From NCBI RefSeq assembly GCF_017304615.1, contig NZ_JAFKLZ010000001.1, forward strand, positions 1,054,001 to 1,118,000: DNA of 64,000 nt. The letters run 5' to 3'. This DNA is from Sphingomonas sp. Lineage in GTDB: Bacteria; Pseudomonadota; Alphaproteobacteria; Sphingomonadales; Sphingomonadaceae. A program made the translations under genes and the position numbers. Shown here piece after piece: positions 36,754-46,783 of this stretch. The notes under the pieces are model-generated. The model was not told the DNA's origin. It searched no databases and was given only the letters and a program-made list of their open reading frames with translations. Every line of letters begins with the position of its first letter. Within the stretch, counting starts at the first letter, position 1.

Positions 36754-39378
36754 TCATGGGCCGACGGGAAATCTCAAACTAAACACTGCCCCACCTTCGG
36801 TCGCATTGGATGCGCCGATCGAAACGCCCATCGCGTCGGCGAATCCCTTTGCGATTGCTAAACCAAGCCCGCTTCCGCCGGTGCGATCTCCGCCCCTGCC
36901 CTGCACAAACGTCGCAAAGACGCTTTCCTCGTTGCCGGGTTCGAGGCCTAACCCGCGATCTCGCACGGACAAGATGACGGCGTCCGGAGCCCGCTCGCCA
37001 ATGATTTCGATCGGTCCCGCGCCGCCGTGGATCGCCGCGTTGGCGAGCAGGTTGATCAGGATGTGATGCAGCAGGACCGGATCGGCTTCGACCAGCGGCA
37101 GATTGGCCGGCACGCGCAAGTCGATATGGTTGCCGCGCAGTAGGTCCTTCAAATCATGGACCGCACTCGCAACTGCGTCGGTCAAGTCGATAGGCTCCGG
37201 GGAGATGCGCAAAGCGCCAGTATCGATCCGCACCATGTCGAGCAGATTGTCCAGAAATCGCCGCAACCGCGCGATGTCGGCGCGCGCCATTGGCATGGAT
37301 TCGGCGTCGGGATACTCCTTCGCAAGCGCATCGATCGAGGCGGCGACCGAGGTCAACGGCGTCCTGAGATCATGCCCGATCGACGACAGCAAGGCAGCGC
37401 GTAGCCGGTCGCGCTCGCGCAGCACCGAAACGTCGCGGAGCTGATCCTCGAGCTTGAGCCGCTCCTGCGCCAGCGCGGCCTGGCCGAGGATCGTCGTGAG
37501 CAGCACCGCGCGACCGGCGCCCACCGGATCGCCGCCATCGTCAGCAAGGAGCCCGACGACACCCAAGGTGCCGAGCGACGTCACGAGCGGCTGAAACTGC
37601 CAGTCCGCCGATATGAGGGTCGCGGTGCCGACCCCGGCCGGCTCGCCTTTGCTCCACGCCCAGTCGGCGGCGGCGCGATCGACCGTGCCGAGCGCCGGCG
37701 CGTCTCCCGGCGCCGCGGCGATCGGCGTCAGCTCGCCGTTGCGCTGATCGAGCAGGATCGTGGTAACACCTAGCAGTCGGGCGATCTCCGTCGCAATCGT
37801 CTGGCTCGTCGTTTGCCAGTCGGCGGCGCGGGCCAGCGCCTGGCCGAATCCCGCCACCGCCGCATTTTCCTGCGCGCTGCGAGCGCCGATCGTTGCGCGA
37901 ATCTTGAGGCGGCCGGTCAGGTTCGCCGTCAGCGCCGCGATGCCGATCAGCACGAACATCGTCAGCACACTTTGCGGATCGGCGATCGTGAACGTGTAGA
38001 TCGGCGGCAGGAAGAAGAAGTTATACGCGAGACCAGAGAGGACGCCGGTCGCGATGCCTGGCCACAGACCGAGCCGCCCAGAGGCGACGATCACCGGCAA
38101 TAGATAGATTAGATCGATCCCGCCGACGCCGATCCACGGTTCCACCAGCTTGGCGAACCCGGTCGTCGCCCCAACCAGGGCGATGACGGCGAGTCCGTAC
38201 AGGGCCAAACTCCAATCGCTCTGCACGATCGCGGCGCGCATGCGTGGCGTCGCTTCGCCGGCGGGGATGACGTGGACCGCGAGTCCTTCGCTCACCGCGA
38301 GCATCGACTCGACCACCGACCCGTGGCGCAGCGCGAACCACCAGGAGCGGTGCGACTTGCCGATCACCAGTTGGGTAATACGCGCTTCGGTGACTTGCTC
38401 GCGCAATCCTGCCGTGACGCTCTCGGCCGGGATGGTGGCGATGGTGGCGCCGAGACTAGCGGCGAGGCTCAGCGTATCGGCGACCTGACGGCGTTGGTCG
38501 TCGCCGAAAGCCGCCGCGCGGGGCGTCTCGATGAACACCGCCTGCCACGGCGCGCGCAGGGCATCGGCGAGCCGCTTGGCCGTGCGGACCAGATTTTCGG
38601 CGCCGGGCAGCTCGCTGACCGCGACCAGCACGCGCTCGCCGCCCGCATAGGTGCCCGTCGTCGCCTGCGCGTCGAGATGCTCGGTCAGCGCGCGATCGAC
38701 GTTGAGCGCCGCGTGACGCAATGCCATTTCGCGTAGCGCCGTCAGGTTGGCCTTTGAGAAGAAACGATCCAGCGCGCGCGTCGCCTCGGCGGGGATATAG
38801 ACCTTGCCCGCCTTCAGCCGATCGATCAGTTCGTCGGGCGGCAGGTCGACAACCTCGACCTCTGCGCCGTCGAACACGCTGTCCGGCACCGTTTCGCGCA
38901 CACGGACGCGGGTGAAACTCGCAACGACGTCGTTCAGGCTTTCGACATGCTGGACGTTAAGCGTGGTGTAGACATCGATCCCGGCGTCGAGCAGCTCCAT
39001 CACGTCCTGCCACCGCTTTGGATGGCGGCTGCCCGGCGCATTCGTGTGGGCAAATTCGTCGACCAAGGCGAGTTGCGGGCGGCGAGCGAGGATGGCGTCT
39101 AGGTCCATCTCTTCGAGCGCGTGGCCCTGATAATCGACCGTTCTCCGCGCAATCGCCTCGAGCGGTTCAACCAGCGCCTGCGTTTCCGCGCGGCCGTGCG
39201 TTTCCACCACCGCGACCACGACATCGGCGCCGCCGCGCAACCGCTCGGCGCCTTCCTGCAACATCTCGAACGTCTTGCCGACCCCGGGCGCTGCCCCGAG
39301 GAAGATCTTCAGCCGCCCGCGTCTTTCCGCATTCGCGGCCCGCAGCAGCGCGTCGGGTGAAGGGCGAGCATCGATCAT
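36754..39378 (-). CDS. kdpD: osmosensitive K+ channel sensor histidine kinase KdpD
   Basis: Senses low potassium and phosphorylates KdpE. 874 residues: N-terminal KdpD domain with Walker A GAAPGVGKT (28-36), a universal-stress-protein-like domain (about 245-370), a four-span DUF4118 membrane region (about 395-490, 'LALYGLAVIALVGATTGFA' and following), a GAF-like region, the phospho-acceptor His669 in 'SSIGHDLRTPLTSVAAS', and an HATPase domain with 'HHILINLLANAAIHG' and 'GGSGLGLAIAKGFAD'. It is transcribed away from kdpFABC-kdpE, separated from its partner kdpE by the whole transporter operon. Confidence 0.96.
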   Translation of the reverse strand: MIDARPSPDALLRAANAERRGRLKIFLGAAPGVGKTFEMLQEGAERLRGGADVVVAVVETHGRAETQALVEPLEAIARRTVDYQGHALEEMDLDAILARRPQLALVDEFAHTNAPGSRHPKRWQDVMELLDAGIDVYTTLNVQHVESLNDVVASFTRVRVRETVPDSVFDGAEVEVVDLPPDELIDRLKAGKVYIPAEATRALDRFFSKANLTALREMALRHAALNVDRALTEHLDAQATTGTYAGGERVLVAVSELPGAENLVRTAKRLADALRAPWQAVFIETPRAAAFGDDQRRQVADTLSLAASLGATIATIPAESVTAGLREQVTEARITQLVIGKSHRSWWFALRHGSVVESMLAVSEGLAVHVIPAGEATPRMRAAIVQSDWSLALYGLAVIALVGATTGFAKLVEPWIGVGGIDLIYLLPVIVASGRLGLWPGIATGVLSGLAYNFFFLPPIYTFTIADPQSVLTMFVLIGIAALTANLTGRLKIRATIGARSAQENAAVAGFGQALARAADWQTTSQTIATEIARLLGVTTILLDQRNGELTPIAAAPGDAPALGTVDRAAADWAWSKGEPAGVGTATLISADWQFQPLVTSLGTLGVVGLLADDGGDPVGAGRAVLLTTILGQAALAQERLKLEDQLRDVSVLRERDRLRAALLSSIGHDLRTPLTSVAASIDALAKEYPDAESMPMARADIARLRRFLDNLLDMVRIDTGALRISPEPIDLTDAVASAVHDLKDLLRGNHIDLRVPANLPLVEADPVLLHHILINLLANAAIHGGAGPIEIIGERAPDAVILSVRDRGLGLEPGNEESVFATFVQGRGGDRTGGSGLGLAIAKGFADAMGVSIGASNATEGGAVFSLRFPVGP

Positions 39379-39440
39379 GCGACAGACCTAGGCACTGTTC
39401 CGCGCGCGTGAAAAGGCCGCCGCGGGGATCTTTATGGCTT

Positions 39441-39481
39441 CTTAATGCGAACCGCCCGTTTTCGCCCGCGAACCTTAATGC
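39441..39481. promoter_or_regulatory. direct repeats in the kdpD / kdpF divergent promoter region
   Basis: CTTAATGC occurs at 39441-39448 and again at 39474-39481 (33-base spacing), and CGAACC at 39448-39453 and 39469-39474. They lie 44-84 bases before the first small gene of the kdp operon. Paired repeats in this position could bind KdpE, but no established KdpE consensus is matched exactly. Confidence 0.35.
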
Positions 39482-39524
39482 TCTCCGCGCCTATCTCGCC
39501 GGCCGACCCAATCGGAGGCCGCAA

Positions 39525-39608
39525 ATGCCCGACATCATCTGGCTCGCCATTATCGGCGGGCTGTTCCTCGCGACGCTCGCCTTCGTGCGGCTGTGCGACA
39601 ACGCATGA
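39525..39608 (+). CDS. small membrane peptide upstream of kdpF (27 aa)
   Basis: Reads [20 protein letters not shown] and ends VRLCDNA: one membrane span with a polar Cys/Asp end. GGAGG lies about 8 bases upstream (39515-39519), a good ribosome-binding site. Its stop overlaps the kdpF start by four bases (ATGA). Similar short single-span genes often precede kdpF in proteobacteria (from general knowledge, not checked). It is too short for most gene finders. Confidence 0.6.
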   Translation: MPDIIWLAIIGGLFLATLAFVRLCDNA

Positions 39609-39694
39609 GCCTGCACCTCACGCTCGCGGGCGTCACCGCGCTCGGCCTGCTCCTCTATCTCGTTGCCGTGCTCGTGCGGCCGGAGAAATTCTGA
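39605..39694 (+). CDS. kdpF: potassium-transporting ATPase subunit KdpF
   Basis: A 29-residue single-span peptide, [19 protein letters not shown] followed by [10 protein letters not shown]. The C-terminal '[14 protein letters not shown]' is the standard end of KdpF, which stabilises the KdpABC complex in the membrane. Its stop shares one base with the kdpA start (TGATG). Confidence 0.9.
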   Translation: MSLHLTLAGVTALGLLLYLVAVLVRPEKF

Positions 39695-41397
39695 TGACTT
39701 GGCAAGGCTGGGCGCTGATCGCGCTGTTCTTCACTGTTCTCGCCGCGCTGGCCAAGCCGGTGGGGTCATGGCTGTTCGCACTTTACGAAGGACGCCGCAC
39801 GCCGCTGCACGCGGTGCTCGGGCCGGTCGAACGAGGGTTCTACAAGCTGTCGGGCATCGACCCGGACGCCGACCAGAACTGGCGGCGCTACGCCGTGCAT
39901 ATGCTGGTGTTCCAGCTCGTCACGGTCTTGTTCACTTATTTCGTCCTGCGGGCGCAGAGCTGGTTGCCGCTCAACCAACGCGGCATGCCCGGCGTCGGGG
40001 CGGACGGTTCGATGAACACCGCGATCGCCTTCGTCACCAACACCAATTGGCAATGGTATGTCGGCGAAGCGACCATGTCGAACCTCAGCCAGATGTTGGG
40101 GCTGACCATCCATAACTTCTTCAGCGCGGCAACCGGCATCGCGATCGCTTTCGCCCTGTTCCGCGGGTTCGCGCGGCGCGAGGCGAAGGGGGTCGGCAAT
40201 TTCTGGGCCGACATGACCCGGATCACGCTCTACGTTTTAGTGCCGATCTGCGTCGTGTATGCGCTGTATTTGCTCCTGAGCGGCGTGCCTCAGACGTTCG
40301 CGGCGAGCATCGACGCGACCACGCTGGAGGGCGCAAAACAGACGATCGCGCTTGGCCCAGTCGCGTCGCAGGAAGCGATCAAGATGCTCGGCACCAACGG
40401 CGGCGGTTTCTTCAACGCAAATTCCGCGCATCCGTTCGAGAATCCGACCGCGTTGACCAACCTGGTCCAGATGCTGTCGATCTTCGTCCTCGGCGTCGGG
40501 CTGACCTATACGTTCGGTAAGGCGGTCGGCGATACGCGCCAGGGCTGGGCGATCGTGGGCGCGATGGCGATCCTGTTTCTTGCCGGCACGACGGTCGCCT
40601 ATTGGCAGGAAGCGGCAGGGAACCCTGTCCTTCACCATCTCGGCCTGGCCGGGGGCAACATGGAGGGCAAGGAGGTGCGCTTCGGCATTTCCGCCAGCGC
40701 CCTGTTCGCCGCCGTCACGAGCGCCGCATCGTGCGGCGCGGTCAACGCTATGCATGACAGCTTTACGGCGCTCGGCGGCATGATCCCGCTTTTCAACATC
40801 CAGCTCGGCGAGATCGTCGTCGGCGGGGTCGGGTCGGGCATCTACGGCTTTCTGCTGTTCGCCATTCTCGCGGTGTTCGTCGCCGGGCTGATGGTCGGGC
40901 GCACGCCCGAATATGTCGGCAAGAAGATCGAGAGCCGCGAGGTCAAGCTCGCGGTGCTGGCGATCGCGGTGCTGCCATTGTCGATCCTGGGGTTCACCGC
41001 GCTGTCGGCGGTGATGCCTGATGGGCTGGCGGGGCCGCTCAACAAGGGACCGCACGGGTTCAGCGAAATCCTCTACGCCTTCGCGTCGGCCACGGGGAAT
41101 AACGGTTCGGCCTTCGCTGGTCTGACCGCAGGGACACCCTGGTACAACGGGTTGCTCGGGGTTGCGATGTGGGTGGGGCGGTTCTTCGTGATCGTCCCCG
41201 TGCTCGCCATCGCCGGCAGTCTTGCGGCGAAGAAGCACACGCCGGCCGGTGCGGGGTCGTTCCCGACCACCGGTGGCCTTTGGGTCGGGCTGCTGGTCGG
41301 GATCATCCTGATCCTCGGCGGTCTCACCTTCCTGCCCAGCCTCGCGCTCGGACCGATCGCTGATCATCTCGCGATGATCAACGGCCAGCTTTTCTGA
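39694..41397 (+). CDS. kdpA: potassium-transporting ATPase subunit KdpA
   Basis: K+-selective channel-like subunit of the high-affinity uptake pump. 567 residues with about ten spans. Selectivity-filter-type motifs '[19 protein letters not shown]', '[20 protein letters not shown]', '[20 protein letters not shown]' and '[20 protein letters not shown]' mark the four pore repeats. The start [13 protein letters not shown] directly follows kdpF. Confidence 0.96.
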   Translation: MTWQGWALIALFFTVLAALAKPVGSWLFALYEGRRTPLHAVLGPVERGFYKLSGIDPDADQNWRRYAVHMLVFQLVTVLFTYFVLRAQSWLPLNQRGMPGVGADGSMNTAIAFVTNTNWQWYVGEATMSNLSQMLGLTIHNFFSAATGIAIAFALFRGFARREAKGVGNFWADMTRITLYVLVPICVVYALYLLLSGVPQTFAASIDATTLEGAKQTIALGPVASQEAIKMLGTNGGGFFNANSAHPFENPTALTNLVQMLSIFVLGVGLTYTFGKAVGDTRQGWAIVGAMAILFLAGTTVAYWQEAAGNPVLHHLGLAGGNMEGKEVRFGISASALFAAVTSAASCGAVNAMHDSFTALGGMIPLFNIQLGEIVVGGVGSGIYGFLLFAILAVFVAGLMVGRTPEYVGKKIESREVKLAVLAIAVLPLSILGFTALSAVMPDGLAGPLNKGPHGFSEILYAFASATGNNGSAFAGLTAGTPWYNGLLGVAMWVGRFFVIVPVLAIAGSLAAKKHTPAGAGSFPTTGGLWVGLLVGIILILGGLTFLPSLALGPIADHLAMINGQLF

Positions 41398-41407
41398 GGA
41401 CATCACA

Positions 41408-43426
<2,019 letters not shown>

Positions 43427-43437
43427 GGAAATACACC

Positions 43438-44028
43438 ATGCTCAAGGAATTCACTTCCGCGCTGCGCCCAGCGATTGTGCTGACAGTGCTGTTCGCCGCC
43501 TTGCTCGGCCTCGTCTATCCCGCCGCGATCACGGGCATCGGTCAAATCATCGCACCTGCCGCCGCCAACGGCAGCTTGATCAGGGACGCCAAAGGTAACG
43601 TCATTGGGTCGGCGCTGATCGGCCAGTCCTTTTCGAGTGCCGCCTATTTCCACGGTCGCCCCTCCGCCGCCGGAAAGAACGGCTATGATGCCACCGCCTC
43701 GTCGGGGTCTAACCTTGGCCCGACGAGCCAGGCGCTGGTCGATCGCGTGAAGACCGATCTCGCCGCGGCCAAAGCCTCCGATCCAGGTTCCAACGTTCCC
43801 GCCGACCTGGTGACGGCCTCCGCCTCGGGGCTCGATCCCCACATCAGCCCCGAGGCAGCTTTGTTTCAGGTCGCGCGCGTGGCCAAGGCGCGCGGAATCG
43901 CTGCTGACAAGGTGAAGGCGCTTGTGGCGGACAACACGTCGTGGCCGTTGCTCGGTTTCATCGGCGAGCCGCGCGTCAACGTGTTGCAACTCAACCTCGC
44001 GCTCGACCGGATCGCACCGCGGCCGTAA
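43438..44028 (+). CDS. kdpC: potassium-transporting ATPase subunit KdpC
   Basis: 196 residues from ATG 43438, preceded by GAGGAA. One N-terminal span (about 12-33) is followed by a periplasmic domain with '[20 protein letters not shown]', '[17 protein letters not shown]', '[20 protein letters not shown]' and '[12 protein letters not shown]', all KdpC signatures. The TTG at 43423 inside the kdpB stop region is a less likely start. Confidence 0.95.
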   Translation: MLKEFTSALRPAIVLTVLFAALLGLVYPAAITGIGQIIAPAAANGSLIRDAKGNVIGSALIGQSFSSAAYFHGRPSAAGKNGYDATASSGSNLGPTSQALVDRVKTDLAAAKASDPGSNVPADLVTASASGLDPHISPEAALFQVARVAKARGIAADKVKALVADNTSWPLLGFIGEPRVNVLQLNLALDRIAPRP

Positions 44029-44036
44029 CAGGGGGC

Positions 44037-44729
44037 ATGGCCGCGAACTCCAAGATCCTGATCGTCGAGGACGACGCGCATATCCGCCGCCTGCTCCGCG
44101 TCGCCATCGAGCGCGCGGGTTATGCGGCGGGTGAAGCGGCAACGGCGCGAGAAGCGCTGTCGCTGGCCGACATCGATAAGCCCGACGTCGTGCTGCTCGA
44201 CCTCGGCCTGCCGGATCGCGATGGGCTCGAACTGATCCAGCTGTTTCGCGGCAAGGCGGCGGTGATCGTCGTGTCGGCACGCGAGGACACGACGGAAAAG
44301 GTCGCCGCGCTTGACCTCGGCGCCGACGACTATCTCACCAAGCCGTTCGACACCGAAGAACTCCTCGCCCGGGTGCGTGCGGCGCTACGTCATCGGGCGG
44401 CCGGTGACGCTGGCCAAACCGTCGTCACCGCAAGCGACGTCGAGATCGACCTGAACCGCCGTCGCGTTCGTCGCGCGGGCGAGGAAGTCCACCTCTCGCC
44501 GAAGGAATATGGCGTTCTCGCCGAACTGGCGAAACGCCCCGACCGGGTGATCGGCCACCGCCAGCTCCTCCGCACTGTCTGGGGCCCGGCACATGAGGAT
44601 CACATCGACTATTTGCGGATCGTGATACGAAACCTGCGGCAAAAGTTGGAAGCCGACCCATCCCGCCCCCATTTAATCGCAAACGAACTAGGCGTCGGCT
44701 ACAGGCTGTTGCAGGACCAATCGCTCTAA
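44037..44729 (+). CDS. kdpE: response regulator KdpE
   Basis: OmpR-type transcription factor that activates kdpFABC when phosphorylated by KdpD. 230 residues from ATG 44037 (MAANSKILIVEDD). Receiver domain: acidic pair Asp12/Asp13, phospho-acceptor Asp55 in 'VVLLDLGLPDRDG', 'LTKPFD' Lys. DNA-binding winged helix (about 130-225) with 'LSPKEYGVLAELAKRPDRVI' and 'DYLRIVIRNLRQKLE'. Eight bases after kdpC, so the regulator is in the operon it controls while its kinase is divergent. Confidence 0.96.
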   Translation: MAANSKILIVEDDAHIRRLLRVAIERAGYAAGEAATAREALSLADIDKPDVVLLDLGLPDRDGLELIQLFRGKAAVIVVSAREDTTEKVAALDLGADDYLTKPFDTEELLARVRAALRHRAAGDAGQTVVTASDVEIDLNRRRVRRAGEEVHLSPKEYGVLAELAKRPDRVIGHRQLLRTVWGPAHEDHIDYLRIVIRNLRQKLEADPSRPHLIANELGVGYRLLQDQSL

Positions 44730-44879
44730 CGCGGCGCTTGCGTCTCGATCTTCCCCATATGGCGTTTTAAATAGCGAAACTTCACCGGTCACTTGGGCAG
44801 TTCCAAGGGCCACGCGAAGTCGTGAACACAACTCCTTATTGAAGAGATCGGCGCAGGCGGGTCAAGTGCAGGTCGGCAC

Positions 44880-45056
44880 GCAAAAAGAAACCGCCGTCCG
44901 GATTACCCGGACGGCGGCTTGCTTTCGTTCGTTCTCTAGCGATCAGGCCGCGTAGCGGACCCGCGTCGTCGTTGCACGAGTGCGGCGCATCGTCGCGCCC
45001 ATCGCACCGAAGCCCAAAATCATCAGCGCCCACGTCGCCGGCTCGGGAACACCCGC
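44880..45056. repeat. 177-bp duplicated block, copy 1 (PEP-CTERM end plus terminator)
   Basis: Matches 45783-45959 with only two differences. It covers the terminator, the stop and the last 35 or so codons (the sorting signal) of the PEP-CTERM gene at 44943-45581. Upstream of the block the two genes are far less alike. Confidence 0.9.
44886..44922 (-). terminator. terminator of the first tandem PEP-CTERM gene
   Basis: An 11-bp perfect stem (CCGCCGTCCGG with CCGGACGGCGG, 44891-44901 and 44907-44917), loop of five bases, followed on the minus strand by GTTTCTTTTT. It may also stop kdpE read-through from the other side. Confidence 0.85.
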
Positions 45057-45581
45057 CGTCGCACCCGGTACCGTGATCGCGCCGCCGCTATTTTCAAAGG
45101 TCCAGCCATTGATCGTCAGCGGGAAGCCGGTCGAGCCGCCGCTGGTCAGGGTCATATAGCCGTAATTGATCGCGCTAGTGGCCTCGTTATAGAAGCGGAA
45201 CCCGAGAATATGCGTGCCCGGGGTTTGAAAGGCCGCCGTAGCAGTCGATGCGGTAACCTGGGCGAAAACCGACGCCGAAGACACTACCGCGCCTGGAGCG
45301 AGAGCAACATAAGGACCGGTGGTCGTCGAAGCCACACCGCTGGCTTGCGATGGCGTGGCGCTCCAGAAGAAGGAAAGAGCGGTGCCGGAATTGTAGGGAT
45401 TGAAGTCCCAACCGGAGACGGCCGATCCGGTCGCGCCCGTCGCGCCCGTCAACAGGTTTATATAAATGCCGTCGAAACTGTTCGGGACGTTGATCGGTGT
45501 CGAGAACGTGATGGGCCCCGCATATGCAGTTCCCGTGGACATGAGCAATGCAGCGGCGGCTGCAGCGAATTTCGATCTCAT
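44943..45581 (-). CDS. PEP-CTERM sorting-domain surface protein (tandem copy 1)
   Basis: 212 residues with a signal peptide (MRSKFAAAAAALLMSTGTAYA) and a Gly/Ser/Thr-rich beta-like body. Conserved blocks shared with the neighbour include 'GPITFSTPINVPN', 'LGFRFYNEATSAINYGYM' and 'WTFENSGGAITVPG'. The C-terminus VPEPATWALMILGFGAMG, membrane helix and 'RRTRATTTRVRYAA' form the exosortase sorting signal. AGGGAG lies about 8 bases before the ATG. A perfect CtrA-type box lies 91-107 bases upstream of the start. Function unknown; probably exported and anchored or released at the surface. Confidence 0.9.
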   Translation of the reverse strand: MRSKFAAAAAALLMSTGTAYAGPITFSTPINVPNSFDGIYINLLTGATGATGSAVSGWDFNPYNSGTALSFFWSATPSQASGVASTTTGPYVALAPGAVVSSASVFAQVTASTATAAFQTPGTHILGFRFYNEATSAINYGYMTLTSGGSTGFPLTINGWTFENSGGAITVPGATAGVPEPATWALMILGFGAMGATMRRTRATTTRVRYAA

Positions 45582-45671
45582 CAGAAAAACTCCCTGTTAC
45601 AATCAGATGGCAACATTGCGGCCCGCTTTTTTGCCCGACTTTTCCCTTGTGCCATGAAGGTTGGGCGAGTC

Positions 45672-45688
45672 GTTAATCTGACATTAAC
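45672..45688 (-). promoter_or_regulatory. CtrA-type box upstream of PEP-CTERM copy 1
   Basis: GTTAA-N7-TTAAC, a perfect palindrome. It equals the full CtrA consensus TTAA-N7-TTAAC on either strand. Confidence 0.55.
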
Positions 45689-45782
45689 ACAATTTAACCC
45701 CCACCGAGCGCCTATTTCGGCACATGTCCCGAACCGGGACAAGCTCGATGGAGAGGCGAGGACTCCCGAAGCAATGCGTGAA

Positions 45783-45959
45783 GCAAAAAGAAACCGCCGT
45801 CCGGATTACCCGGACGGCGGCTTGCTTTCGTTCGTTCTCCAGCGATCAGGCCGCGTAGCGGACCCGCGTCGTCGTTGCACGAGTGCGGCGCATCGTCGCG
45901 CCCATCGCACCGAAGCCCAAAATCATCAGCGCCCACGTCGCCGGCTCCGGAACACCCGC
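45783..45959. repeat. 177-bp duplicated block, copy 2
   Basis: Second copy of the 44880-45056 block. The differences are one base in the 3' untranslated region and one synonymous third-position change in the Pro codon of 'VPEP'. Confidence 0.9.
45786..45825 (-). terminator. terminator of the second tandem PEP-CTERM gene
   Basis: The same 11-bp stem as copy 1 (45794-45804 with 45810-45820), followed on the minus strand by GTTTCTTTTT. Confidence 0.85.
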
Positions 45960-46496
45960 AACCGCGGCGGGCACAGTGATCGCGCCGCCCGAATTTTCGA
46001 ACGTCCAGCTCAGGATTGTAGCCGGGAAGCCGTTAGGACCCGTATTCTGGATCCGCATATATCCGTAATTGATGCTGGAGGTCGATTCATTGTAAAATCG
46101 GAAACCCAGCGTGTGGATACCGGTCGTCTGGAACGCGGCCGATCCAGCGGCTCCGCCACCGCCCGAGGTAGCCGAGAAAGCCGACAACGACGAAACCACA
46201 GTTCCCGGCGCCAGGTCGAGATAGGCACCATTGGCGGTAGCTGCGACGCCGCCGCTTACGCTAGGCGCGGTGTTGTTCCAGAAAAACGTGAACACCGAAT
46301 TGGTGAGATACATGTTGACGTCCCAACCGGATACGCCTGAGCCGCTCGATCCAGTCGCTCCCGTCAGGAGATTGAGGTAAACGCCATCGATATTGTTCGG
46401 AACATTGATCGGGGTCGAGAAGGTAACCGGTCCAGCGTAAGCGTTGCCGGCGGTCATGAGCAATGCGGCTGTCGCTGCGGCGAGTTTCGATTTCAT
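45846..46496 (-). CDS. PEP-CTERM sorting-domain surface protein (tandem copy 2)
   Basis: 216 residues from the ATG complement 46494-46496, with AGGGAG about 8 bases before it (the 6-residue longer start lacks this). Signal peptide MKSKLAAATAALLMTAGNAYA. The body parallels copy 1 ('GPVTFSTPINVPNNIDGVYL', 'LGFRFYNESTSSINYGYM') but many positions differ, while the last 35 residues are identical. A CtrA-type box lies 80-96 bases upstream. It is divergent from the sulfotransferase operon, sharing a 287-base intergenic region. Confidence 0.9.
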   Translation of the reverse strand: MKSKLAAATAALLMTAGNAYAGPVTFSTPINVPNNIDGVYLNLLTGATGSSGSGVSGWDVNMYLTNSVFTFFWNNTAPSVSGGVAATANGAYLDLAPGTVVSSLSAFSATSGGGGAAGSAAFQTTGIHTLGFRFYNESTSSINYGYMRIQNTGPNGFPATILSWTFENSGGAITVPAAVAGVPEPATWALMILGFGAMGATMRRTRATTTRVRYAA

Positions 46497-46575
46497 CAAC
46501 TGGCTCCCTTTCAAATGATAATCAGGTCATCTCGGTTCTGTTCGCCCAACTCGCCTTTCGGGGTTAGATCGAATC

Positions 46576-46592
46576 GTTAATCGGACGTTAAC
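46576..46592 (-). promoter_or_regulatory. CtrA-type box upstream of PEP-CTERM copy 2
   Basis: GTTAA-N7-TTAAC, a perfect palindrome in the region shared with the divergent sulfotransferase gene, embedded in a conserved stretch also found before copy 1 (ATCnGACnTTAACACAA). Confidence 0.55.
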
Positions 46593-46783
46593 ACAAGTCA
46601 TCAGGTCGCTCGGCACTATTCCGACTAACCCAGGTCATGGAGAGCCGAAAATGCGTCCCGAAACGAAACAGGTTTACCTGTTACGACTGTCGGCTTTGTC
46701 ATTACGCTCACGGTGGGATCAGCGCTTAGGATTTAGGCCCGTGCGAATGGCGTCTCACGATTTGAACGCTTAAGACTGGGCGG

